Assembly: GCA_035532215.1 (NCBI GenBank) | Contig: DATKRK010000032.1 | Span: 1 to 8,744 of the forward strand | Reading direction: 5' to 3' | DNA length: 8,744 nt | Source: JAICIG01 sp035532215 | GTDB taxonomy: Bacteria; Planctomycetota; Planctomycetia; Pirellulales; JAICIG01 | Shown: positions 1-5,392 of the stretch, piece after piece | Numbering within the stretch: the first letter of the stretch is position 1 | How the letters are laid out: every line of letters starts with the position of its first letter | Notes under the pieces: generated by a model | What the model was told of the DNA's origin: nothing | What the model saw: the letters and a program-made list of their open reading frames with translations, nothing else | The model's database searches: none | Translations under genes and position numbers: made by a program

Positions 1-4
1 ATTT

Positions 5-49
5 GTCAGCCTCGCGGGCTGACCAAGCCGCCGCGAGACCTGTCTCGCG
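5..49. repeat. Two adjacent perfect hairpins
   Basis: Two perfect inverted repeats lie 8 bp apart: 5-11 pairs with 17-23 (GTCAGCC/GGCTGAC, 5-nt loop), and 32-39 pairs with 42-49 (CGCGAGAC/GTCTCGCG, 2-nt spacer). No T-run follows either, so they look more like small structured intergenic repeats than intrinsic terminators. The rest of 1-238 shows no convincing gene; the frame open from position 3 has no ribosome binding site and an Arg/Ala-rich product typical of GC-rich non-coding DNA. Confidence 0.5.
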
Positions 50-238
50 AATTACGGCTCGCCGACTGCCGTTTTTCCGCCGCGCCCCATGCGGCGGCCC
101 GCTCAAACTACGCTCGAAAACCGCGAAACTCGAACTTAGAGGCCGTAACAAAACGCATATTCGTTACAGTGTGGCACGATATTTGCGCCGGGATTCTCTT
201 GGTTGGACAATGGAAACCAAGAACGAAAGGAGTCTGTC

Positions 239-303
239 ATGGCGAGGATCATGCTACCTGCGGGGCTTTGGGAACGGCTCGAGCCGCTATTGCCGGGAGC
301 CGG
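239..303 (+). pseudogene. IS5-like transposase, N-terminal remnant
   Basis: An ATG at 239 follows a good Shine-Dalgarno AAAGGAG (226-232, 6-nt spacing). The 21 codons read MARIMLPAGLWERLEPLLPG, which matches the usual start of IS5-group transposases, whose N-terminal DUF4096-like segment has the pattern LxxxxWERLEPLLP. The frame then runs directly into the 46-bp palindrome at 304-349 and ends at 386-388, so only the first ~20 of the roughly 250 or more residues of an IS5 transposase remain and no DDE residues exist. Residues coded just after the palindrome (RSRRRPVIGD around 367-396, in another frame) could be a shred of the same gene, but this is weak. The product would be non-functional. 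Identification rests on a short motif and is therefore moderate. Confidence 0.6.
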
Positions 304-349
304 AAAAGGTGTCAGGAACCGATTTTCTTATTGGTTCCTGACTCCTTTT
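304..349 (+). repeat. 46-bp palindrome, copy A
   Basis: Left arm AAAAGGTGTCAGGAACC, 12-nt centre GATTTTCTTATT, right arm GGTTCCTGACTCCTTTT. The arms are inverted over 17 bp with one mismatch (T at 343 where the symmetric base would be A). The same mismatch occurs in copies B and D, and all three share the flanks GCCGG and ACGC, so they form a subfamily. This copy cuts off the IS5-like transposase remnant. Confidence 0.93.
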
Positions 350-370
350 ACGCTTGACTCCTTTTACGCT
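339..370 (+). repeat. 16-bp tandem duplication at palindrome edge
   Basis: The unit TGACTCCTTTTACGCT occurs at 339-354 and again, identical, at 355-370. It covers the outer right arm of palindrome copy A plus its flank, which points to a local slippage or repair event at the palindrome. Confidence 0.9.
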
Positions 371-417
371 CTCGTCGCCGCCCCGTGATCGGTGACGTTC
401 TGCCTCATTGGTGCTTC

Positions 418-696
418 ATGCTCGCCGGGAAGGTGGTCGGCACTTTCGAGATCAAAGGGCATGGCGTCGTGGTCGCAACCGATACCACTTACGAACAGCT
501 ACCTCGCGAGTTGAAGCTCAAGATTGGCGATCCCGTCGAGCTTCGGGTGGATGGAAATGTCATCTTGCGGACCAAGGTTGTCGGTATCGAGCACTGCGAT
601 CCGTGGTCGCCCAAGCATACGTTCGGGTTCTTGCTTCCGCGCGATCTGAGCAAGGCGGACGTACCCATCGGCTCCGAGGTGTGGTCTGTGGAGTAG
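418..696 (+). CDS. Small stand-alone EF-Tu domain 2-like protein
   Basis: The 92-residue product resembles the beta-barrel second domain of translational GTPases. Stretches such as FEIKGHGVVVATD, LKIGDPVELR, TKVVGIEH and a closing VPIGSEVW follow the strand pattern seen there (GRGxVxTG, LKVGDxVEL, KVxxIE, VxxGxxV). There is no GTPase domain, so it is a free-standing barrel whose role is unknown; small proteins of this kind are usually annotated as hypothetical. I chose the ATG at 418 because the product then begins just before the first strand. An in-frame GTG at 385 would add 11 residues. Neither start has a visible ribosome binding site; the palindrome 70 bp upstream may have displaced the original leader. 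The gene sits alone, between repeats. Cytoplasmic location is expected. Confidence 0.75.
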   Translation: MLAGKVVGTFEIKGHGVVVATDTTYEQLPRELKLKIGDPVELRVDGNVILRTKVVGIEHCDPWSPKHTFGFLLPRDLSKADVPIGSEVWSVE

Positions 697-722
697 GTCC
701 GGCCGAACTAGGCACTGCACCA

Positions 723-987
723 ACGGCAATCGCATCAAACTGTAACGGTTCTCCGGTCGCTAGCATGGGACCCGAAAAACAATCGAACGGAAAACGCCTT
801 GCCTTTTCCGATCCACGGCGAAAAAAAATGGCCGACTCCGAATCGCAGATTCATCCTCACTCTGCGGTTTTCAAAGTTGCCATTTTTGGCGGGTGCTCAT
901 GTGCGGACAAGTGTACGCACCAAACCGATTCGCAAGGTTCTTATGCAAGCACTAGCCCTAGCCGTCAAAGTTTGATGCGATTGCCGT
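723..987. mobile_element. 265-bp MITE-like element with 19-bp terminal inverted repeats
   Basis: The left end ACGGCAATCGCATCAAACT (723-741) and the right end (969-987) are perfect reverse complements over 19 bp, with further imperfect similarity inward (around 744-765 against 945-966). The 227-bp interior has no credible ORF, which fits a non-autonomous miniature element or a decayed IS. No target-site duplication is evident in the immediate flanks. The segment fills most of the gene-free stretch between the EF-Tu-like gene and the repeat block. Confidence 0.6.
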
Positions 988-1006
988 GGGCTTAAAAAGG
1001 GGTCGC

Positions 1007-1026
1007 AAGCCGGCTGAAGCCGGCTT
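1007..1026. repeat. REP-like hairpin (AAGCCGGC/GCCGGCTT)
   Basis: Perfect 8-bp arms at 1007-1014 and 1019-1026 around a TGAA loop, preceded by GGTCGC. It is followed 28 bp later by a second hairpin, which together resemble short extragenic palindromic units. No gene is visible between 988 and 1140. Confidence 0.6.
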
Positions 1027-1053
1027 AAAACGAAGAGTGTGCTGTAGCCGAGA

Positions 1054-1073
1054 CCACCAGCTAAAGCTGGTGG
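1054..1073. repeat. REP-like hairpin (CCACCAGCT/AGCTGGTGG)
   Basis: Perfect 9-bp arms at 1054-1062 and 1065-1073 separated by AA. No T-tract follows, so it is better described as an extragenic palindrome than as a terminator. Confidence 0.6.
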
Positions 1074-1145
1074 CAAACAGGATAAGAAGACTGCCTAACG
1101 GCGGAGCGCGAGTTGCAACCATAGGAGAATGTAGTCGCGGGCCGG

Positions 1146-1191
1146 AAAAGGTGTCAGGAACCGATTTTCTTATTGGTTCCTGACTCCTTTT
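1146..1191 (+). repeat. 46-bp palindrome, copy B
   Basis: Same sequence as copy A, including the single arm mismatch and the GCCGG...ACGC flanks. It forms the left end of the ~500-bp repeat copy 1. Confidence 0.93.
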
Positions 1192-1524
1192 ACGCCGCGG
1201 CGGCTTGCTCGCCATCGCCAGCGATTCGGGCTGTTGCGGCTCGCTCTCACGGGGCAAGCCGCTTTGCGGTTAACGTTGCCAGCCGCCGAACGAAGAAAGG
1301 CCGCACGCCATGTCCATCAGCCGCCAACGAAAATTGCAGATCGAACAGCGTCAGAGGCAAATATCCGTGGATGGTTTTGACGCTGATTCGCGGGGCCACG
1401 GGTGCGTTTTCGACGGCATGGCCGGGCAAATAAATGGGGCGCCGTGTGGCGAAAAAGGCCCTCACCCCGCCGTGGCGGAGTTAGGGCCAGGCGAGTCATT
1501 TACCCTGTGCGGAGCGTGGTTATC

Positions 1525-1604
1525 CGTTGCTCCGTAGCCGCGGACTTCCAGTCCGTCTCGCGCCCGTTGCTCCGTAGCTGCGGACTTCCAGTCCGTCTCG
1601 CGCC
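1525..1604 (+). repeat. 40-bp tandem duplication inside ~500-bp repeat
   Basis: Units 1525-1564 and 1565-1604 start with CGTTGCTCCGTAGC and differ at one base (C to T at 1579). Each contains the small hairpin CGGAC-TTCCA-GTCCG. The same duplication is present in copy 2 (7071-7150), so it predates the spread of the larger repeat. Confidence 0.88.
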
Positions 1605-1650
1605 GGGTGACGGACCGGAGGTCCATCCTACGGTTACTCGGCGAAGATGA

Positions 1651-1696
1651 AAAAGGTGTCAGGAACCGATTTGATTATTGGTTCCTGACACCTTTT
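1651..1696 (+). repeat. 46-bp palindrome, copy C
   Basis: AAAAGGTGTCAGGAACC, centre GATTTGATTATT, then a fully symmetric right arm GGTTCCTGACACCTTTT (17-bp perfect arms). With copy B it brackets the body of the ~500-bp repeat in direct orientation, and it abuts the broken 5' side of the ORF that ends at 1875. Confidence 0.93.
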
Positions 1697-1875
1697 CACC
1701 TTCCGAGCTGCCGCAGTCCAAGCCGAAGAAAGGCAAGGGCGGCCAGCGGAAAGTCCCCAGCGCGGCCATTCAGCGGATCAACGCACTCCGCCGCCGGCTG
1801 TTGCGGATGGGCGATGAAGAAGGGGCCGAGGAGTGCCGCCTGGCAGTTGAAGAGTTGAGGCGGTGGGGAGACTGA
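1697..1875 (+). pseudogene. 3' remnant of an unknown gene
   Basis: After the palindrome the frame codes for about 58 residues ending in TGA at 1873-1875. It has a basic stretch (KPKKGKGGQRK) and then an amphipathic, charged helix (INALRRRLLRMGDEEGAEE ... LAVEELRRWGD). The regular heptad-like charge pattern and codon choice look like real protein. The only in-frame starts upstream lie within the palindrome (for example TTG 1678), and no ribosome binding site is seen, so the 5' part was probably lost when the palindrome arrived. I do not recognise the family. It could instead be a short intact gene using an unusual start, which I think less likely. Confidence 0.45.
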
Positions 1876-1973
1876 GCCGGCCGGCCCCTCTCGCCGGGGG
1901 GCAGCGCGACTCAGACCGGACAGAGGGCTCGCCCGCGTCGGCGCCACCATCGTAGCGTCGCTCGATCCGACGA

Positions 1974-2948
1974 TCAAAACCCCGAGCCGAGGCCAGCGCC
2001 GTGACGGTGATGGTGCGGCGGTTCAAGCGGCGGCAGGTAGAGCGGCAGACCGTAACCGCTGATGTAGGTCTGGTTGCCTGACTGCGAAATGGTGTCGCTG
2101 AAGGAACCGTAAGGACCGTTGCCGTAGAGGTAAGTCTGATTGCCGTTGCGCAGGATCGTCTCGCTGTAGGGCCCCGGATATGGCGACGGGGGGCCGAAGC
2201 CGCCGCCGCCGAGCAGGCTCCGTATCAGCAGCGCCTGCACCAGCGCGTCGTTCAAGGCGGCGTGCGCTTGCCGCTGGTTCTGGGCCTGGGCGGCTGCCTG
2301 GGCGTCGGCCTGGGCTCGAGCGGCCGCATAGGCCTGAGCCTGGGCGAGTTGCAGTTCGTGCTGGTGCCTTGCACGTTTGGCGCGCGCCGCCGCCCAGGCG
2401 CGTGATTGTGCAGCCAGATCCTCTCCGCGGCGGTTCTGAAGCTCCTGCGGGGTAACGCCACGCTCCAGTTCTCCCGGGTACAGCCGTTGCAGGCCGTTGA
2501 TTTGCTCCACCGAGAACTTCGCGATCGATGGCGGCAGAGGCTCGTCACCAAGCAGCACGCCCGGTTCGACGCCCAGGGCACGCGCCAAGGCCGCTACATC
2601 GTTTTGGAACTCCTGCTGGCTCTGCTCGCGGTCGCCCTCCGCCCATCCATTCTCCAGCTCGTTGATGCGCGACGCCTTGACGTCGCTGAGCTTCGCCAGT
2701 CTCTGCCGGTCAAACCCGAGATTGAGTCGCACGCGGGCGATGCGCAGCCCGACTTGTTTGCGGTATTTTTCGAGGGATTTGGCGTCGGACCTGTCGGGCT
2801 TCGACTCTTGGGCGCCAGACGTACGATCGTTAGCCGCAGTGTTTCGTGGGCCGACCGCCGACGCCTCATCGTCCTCGGCCGCGCCGACGATGGCAGTCGA
2901 CAAACAAACGAACGGCAAGAAGACGCACGCACGCAGAACGCGACGCAT
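1974..2948 (-). CDS. Exported protein with HTH-like domain and 22-residue C-terminal repeats
   Basis: The 324-aa product begins with a signal peptide (residues 1-24: MRR, hydrophobic VFLPFVCLSTAIVG, then GAA before an acidic run). Residues ~66-134 look like an XRE-type helix-turn-helix: VGLRIARVRLNLG, then GFDRQRLAKLSDVKASRINE with the classic LA-x(4)-V-x(3)-I-x(2)-LE pattern, closing with LARALGVEPGVLLG. Residues ~185-240 are Ala/Gln-rich, helical and probably coiled coil. Residues 259-302 are two 22-residue repeats with GNQTY cores, followed by a His-rich tail. The ATG at 2948 is chosen because it starts the signal peptide; a weak GGGGTG precedes it and the product has no other Met. It lies 253 bp downstream of the gene at 3202-4692, with which it shares the signal-peptide start and the repeats. 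Function unknown; a DNA-binding role is doubtful for an exported protein. Confidence 0.8.
   Translation of the reverse strand: MRRVLRACVFLPFVCLSTAIVGAAEDDEASAVGPRNTAANDRTSGAQESKPDRSDAKSLEKYRKQVGLRIARVRLNLGFDRQRLAKLSDVKASRINELENGWAEGDREQSQQEFQNDVAALARALGVEPGVLLGDEPLPPSIAKFSVEQINGLQRLYPGELERGVTPQELQNRRGEDLAAQSRAWAAARAKRARHQHELQLAQAQAYAAARAQADAQAAAQAQNQRQAHAALNDALVQALLIRSLLGGGGFGPPSPYPGPYSETILRNGNQTYLYGNGPYGSFSDTISQSGNQTYISGYGLPLYLPPLEPPHHHRHGAGLGSGF
2043..2174 (-). repeat. Coding repeat, 2 x 22 residues (66 bp)
   Basis: Residues 259-280 and 281-302 of the exported protein align without gaps: GPYSETILRNGNQTYLYGNG and GSFSDTISQSGNQTYISGYG are their first 20 residues. The pattern is G-x-[FY]-S-[ED]-T-I-x(3)-G-N-Q-T-Y-[LI]. 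It is the same unit as the three repeats at 3283-3480. Confidence 0.9.
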
Positions 2949-2993
2949 GGCACACCCCGCAGAGAAAGGGCGGTGAATTGCCCCACAGCCGCG

Positions 2994-3022
2994 ATGGTAC
3001 GACAGGGGGCGCCGCAAGGCAA
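2994..3022 (-). promoter_or_regulatory. Candidate sigma70-like promoter for the 324-aa exported protein
   Basis: On the minus strand TTGCCT (3017-3022) is followed after 17 bp by TACCAT (2994-2999), each 4 of 6 to consensus, 46 bp before the start codon at 2948. If real, the gene can be expressed independently of its upstream neighbour. Confidence 0.3.
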
Positions 3023-3147
3023 GAATAATCTGCTCAGCGTTCCGCGGCCGGCGCATCTGGCTAATGGAATCCGGGCGGCTCGCTCGGCCTCGTCGCCGGC
3101 AGCCGATCGCAGTGCAAATGGCAAGGAACGCGGCGCTGGCCCCAAGG

Positions 3148-3190
3148 GGCTCGCCCGCGTTCGACGTTCGAGGCCCAACGCGAGCGAGCC
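3148..3190 (-). terminator. Terminator-like hairpin after the 496-aa gene
   Basis: Arms 3148-3161 and 3177-3190 pair over 14 bp with one mismatch around a 15-nt loop, 12 nt past the stop of the gene ending at 3202 on the minus strand. There is no U-tract, so it could be a 3' stabilising or attenuating structure rather than a true intrinsic terminator. Confidence 0.4.
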
Positions 3191-3201
3191 GCGGCCGGCG
3201 T

Positions 3202-4692
3202 TCAGTACCCGCCGCCGAAGCCGCCGTAGTAACCGCCGCCGTATGGGCCGCCATAGCCGTAGGGCTGGTAAAAGCCGACGGGCGGAACGCCTGAGCCGTT
3301 CACGTAGGTTTGGTTGCCGTGCTGCGAAATCGTCTCGTTGAACGGACCAAAGGCGCCGGACCCGTTGATGTAGGTTTGGTTGCCATTGTGCTGGATGGTC
3401 TCGTTGAAGGGGCCGTACAGTCCGCTGCCGGTGATCCAAGTTTGGTTCCCCGTGTGCTGGACCGTCTCGTAGTACGGGCCTGGGTTGGGCGGCAGGTAGT
3501 ACGGGAACGGCGCCGGAGAGTACGCGGGCCGGTAGACAGGCTGCTGGGCGCGGGCCTGCGCCGTTGCCGCGAGTGCGGCGGCTTCGAGGGCCCCGAACCT
3601 CGCTTGCTCCACCGCGGGATTGACCCAACCGACGCCGGGCAGCGAAACGTATCCGGCTCGCCGCCGTTCGGCGACGGCGCCAGTCTCGTGGCCCGGCTTG
3701 GCCCACTGACGATGATTGAGGCTTTCCCTTCTCGCTCGCAGCCACATCTCGGACTTGCTGACGCGAGGCCGCGCGGCCGGCGAAGGCGCCGGCGAAGGCG
3801 CCGGCGAAGTTTTGGAGGCGACTCGAGGCGACGGCTTCGCATCGGCGCCCTGCGGCGCCTCTTTCATCTCGGATAACGCAACGATTACGGCCGCCCCGTC
3901 GCGAACTTCGGCCGCGCTCAGCCCCGCGGCCGCAGCGACGCGGCGCAGCTCCGCATCCGCGGCTCGGAAGTCGGACCAGTCCAGCGCCGCCAGATGCCGC
4001 TCGGCCTCGTAGAGCTTCGGCGAACGGGCTTTGATCTTGGCCGCCTCGGTCTCCGCCCATTCGAGCACGGCGCGATTCAATAATCTCTTGCCCTCGGAAA
4101 AGGAAAGGTAGTCGCAGACCTTTCCCGAGCCGATCGCGGGCGGCGCACCGTCCGGCTTCGCATCGGCGGTTTGCGAGAATTCGTCGGGGTCCATTGGATG
4201 CGATGCGGCGTAAACGTTGAAGACGCCTAGCGCCACCTCGTCATGCGGTTTGCCCGTGTCAGCGGCGAGACGCTCGATGGCCGCGTTGAACTGCGGGCCG
4301 CTCATGTCCATCGCCGCGATCTGCTGCTCGGCCTGATACAGCACTGGATCGGAGACCGCCAACTTTTGCGCATCCAGGGCGGCCTTCTCGTTTGCGGCGC
4401 GCCGCTCGGCGGGATCGGTATTTTTCGCTAAGAGCGCTTCGAGCGTCGTCCCCTTGGCCTCTGCCTGGCGCTGGAGAGACGCCGCCAATTGGCCGGTCGG
4501 GTCGAACACCTTCAGCCTGCGCTTTGCCTCCGCGACTCTGTCGCGCACTGCGGCTTGCTCATCGGAGCCATCGCCAAATGCGCCGCCGATCTCGCGCGCA
4601 GGATCGAGCTGCATTCTGCTGGGCGGCTGAGCAATGACCGCCGCCCCAACCGCCGCCGAAAAGATGCCCGCCGCCAACAAGACGCGTCTCAT
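3202..4692 (-). CDS. Exported protein with internal helical duplication and three 22-residue repeats
   Basis: The 496-aa product starts at ATG 4692 behind a strong GGGGAGG site (6-nt spacing) and has a signal peptide (1-21, ending VIA before QPP). Residues ~40-110 are charged and helical. Residues 114-160 and 224-270 are two related helical segments, each beginning SxxxLYxAExxxAAxDxS. A Pro/Ser/Ala linker (296-307, PAPSPAPSPA) follows, then a basic segment with GYVSLPGVGWVNP (347-359), an Ala/Gln helix (362-384), three exact 22-residue repeats (405-470) with GNQT cores, and a Gly/Tyr-rich tail (YGGGYYGGFGGGY at the end). I recognise no catalytic motif or family. The repeat register, signal peptide and tail suggest an envelope or extracellular structural protein. 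It is the probable first gene of a pair with the related gene at 1974-2948. Confidence 0.85.
   Translation of the reverse strand: MRRVLLAAGIFSAAVGAAVIAQPPSRMQLDPAREIGGAFGDGSDEQAAVRDRVAEAKRRLKVFDPTGQLAASLQRQAEAKGTTLEALLAKNTDPAERRAANEKAALDAQKLAVSDPVLYQAEQQIAAMDMSGPQFNAAIERLAADTGKPHDEVALGVFNVYAASHPMDPDEFSQTADAKPDGAPPAIGSGKVCDYLSFSEGKRLLNRAVLEWAETEAAKIKARSPKLYEAERHLAALDWSDFRAADAELRRVAAAAGLSAAEVRDGAAVIVALSEMKEAPQGADAKPSPRVASKTSPAPSPAPSPAARPRVSKSEMWLRARRESLNHRQWAKPGHETGAVAERRRAGYVSLPGVGWVNPAVEQARFGALEAAALAATAQARAQQPVYRPAYSPAPFPYYLPPNPGPYYETVQHTGNQTWITGSGLYGPFNETIQHNGNQTYINGSGAFGPFNETISQHGNQTYVNGSGVPPVGFYQPYGYGGPYGGGYYGGFGGGY
3283..3480 (-). repeat. Coding repeat, 3 x 22 residues (66 bp)
   Basis: Residues 405-426, 427-448 and 449-470 are gap-free repeats: GPYYETVQHTGNQTWITGSG, GPFNETIQHNGNQTYINGSG and GPFNETISQHGNQTYVNGSG plus two residues each. 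Alternating polar and hydrophobic residues with fixed Gly and Asn are typical of stacked beta-strand (solenoid or amyloid-like) repeats; that fold is an inference. Confidence 0.95.
3779..3809 (-). repeat. 12-bp coding microsatellite (PAPS linker)
   Basis: The plus-strand unit GGCGAAGGCGCC occurs at 3779-3790 and 3791-3802, followed by a 7-bp partial copy. On the minus strand it encodes the alternating Pro-Ala-Pro-Ser linker of the 496-aa exported protein. Copy number could vary between strains without changing frame. Confidence 0.85.
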
Positions 4693-4728
4693 AGCGACCT
4701 CCCCGTGTTGCTGGATTCCCGGGCCCCA

Positions 4729-4742
4729 ATGCTGCGCAGCAT
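4729..4742. promoter_or_regulatory. Perfect 14-bp palindrome, possible operator
   Basis: ATGCTGCGCAGCAT is exactly self-complementary. It lies 37-50 bp upstream of the start at 4692 and overlaps the -10 candidate at 4738-4743, where a repressor could block transcription. No binding protein can be named. Confidence 0.4.
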
Positions 4743-4767
4743 AGATCGACGCGAGGGGCGGCGGCAA
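4738..4767 (-). promoter_or_regulatory. Candidate sigma70-like promoter for the exported-protein pair
   Basis: Minus-strand TTGCCG (4762-4767) and TATGCT (4738-4743) are 18 bp apart, each 4 of 6 to consensus. The -35 is part of a GGCGGCA/TGCCGCC hairpin (4760-4766 with 4773-4779). The start codon is about 45 bp downstream. Confidence 0.35.
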
Positions 4768-4848
4768 GCAAATGCCGCCAGGCTTACGGACTTTTCAGGA
4801 AACTCCAGGTCCGGGCAGCCGAGGCGAGGCAGCTCGAACGCCGTGTGT

Positions 4849-4877
4849 TTGAAAACGGCGCTGCGGCGTCCTAGAAT
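4849..4877 (+). promoter_or_regulatory. Sigma70-like promoter for the small membrane protein gene
   Basis: TTGAAA (4849-4854) and TAGAAT (4872-4877) are separated by exactly 17 bp and each matches the consensus at 5 of 6 positions. Transcription would start near 4884, leaving a ~44-nt leader before the ATG at 4928. It is the best promoter match in the window. Confidence 0.6.
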
Positions 4878-4927
4878 GTCGCCCAACTCTTCTGACGCGT
4901 TCCAAGTCACCAAACGAGGGCGGTGCG

Positions 4928-5233
4928 ATGATGCGACTGATTCTGCTGTTGGTGCTAGCGTTTTCGCCGATCCTGATTCCCGAACTTGGTCGAAGCTTTG
5001 GCTTCAATGGCTTGTTCAACAATTCGACGAATCATTACGATCGCGAGTCAAGCGTCCAGAACAGCGATCGCAAGAGCCAAGAGCAGCGCACTTATGCGAT
5101 CGTCGGCGGGATTGTTGTTGCAGCTTATCTGATTGCCGACGCAATTCGTGCAGGGCTCGGCTCGTCTCCTGCTGGGCGACTTTCGTCGCCGGTTCCACCG
5201 CCGCGGCCAGCGGAGTTGAAAAAGAGCACGTGA
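4928..5233 (+). CDS. Small membrane protein, two hydrophobic helices
   Basis: The 101-aa product has a hydrophobic N-terminus (residues 3-20, LILLLVLAFSPILIPEL) that could be a membrane anchor or signal peptide, a polar Asn/Ser-rich linker (25-54), a second membrane helix (56-73, YAIVGGIVVAAYLIADAI) and a Pro-rich tail ending in Lys-Lys. The start at ATG 4928 follows GAGGG (4916-4920) at 7 nt; ATG 4931 is an alternative. A strong promoter lies 50 bp upstream, and the gene is divergent from the exported-protein pair, so the two could share control in the 235-bp gap. I recognise no family. The combination of promoter, ribosome binding site and ordered hydrophobic segments supports a real gene. 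Confidence 0.7.
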   Translation: MMRLILLLVLAFSPILIPELGRSFGFNGLFNNSTNHYDRESSVQNSDRKSQEQRTYAIVGGIVVAAYLIADAIRAGLGSSPAGRLSSPVPPPRPAELKKST

Positions 5234-5392
5234 ATCTCGCCAGTCGCTCCTGCCATGGCTGGCGGGAAACGCTGCGCCTTGAAATCTGGCGCCTATCCCC
5301 GGCGAGCGATACGCTGAACGCGCAGAAAAACAGGCCGCATCGCCCCAGCTTGGCGGTTGAAGGCGATGCAGCCCAAACATGAGGGCGATGCG

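Larger units (their letters stand above)
1141..1644 (+). repeat. ~500-bp interspersed repeat, copy 1
   Basis: This segment is repeated in the same orientation at 6690-7190 with roughly 94-95% identity by eye. It begins with palindrome copy B, then holds a stretch with no conserved reading frame, a hairpin with GGCCCT and AGGGCC ends (around 1457-1488), a 40-bp tandem duplication and a final hairpin GGACC-GGA-GGTCC. It looks like a composite of several small structured repeats that moves or is copied as one block. It ends within CGGTTACTCGGCGA and, unlike copy 2, is followed within 6 bp by another palindrome. Confidence 0.9.

Noticed and set aside
304..349. Palindrome copies as intrinsic terminators
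   Set aside because: The hairpins are strong and end in TTTT, so termination is possible, but several copies interrupt genes and the same unit occurs in both orientations away from gene ends. Mobile repeat is the better description.
723..987. Structured regulatory RNA instead of a mobile element
   Set aside because: The 19-bp inverted ends are 227 bp apart with no supporting nested helices, and there is no nearby downstream gene to regulate; an element with terminal inverted repeats is simpler.
304..1696. CRISPR-like array from regularly recurring palindromes
   Set aside because: Spacing between copies is irregular (hundreds to thousands of bases), there are no uniform spacers, and no cas gene is present.
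2949..3254. N-terminal extension of the 324-aa protein up to position 3254
   Set aside because: The frame stays open, but the added residues precede a classic signal peptide at ATG 2948, would bury it internally, and would overlap the 3' end of the upstream gene.
2406..3341. Long plus-strand open frame (311 codons) opposite the exported-protein genes
   Set aside because: It is antisense to two genes with signal peptides and ordered repeats. Its product is Arg/Ser-rich and low in order, as expected for an opposite-strand shadow in GC-rich DNA.
2594..4060. Long minus-strand open frame (488 codons) overlapping both exported-protein genes in another frame
   Set aside because: The translation is dominated by Arg, Gly and Ala with no domain pattern, and it spans the gap between the two better-supported genes and their start signals. 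Treated as a frame shadow.
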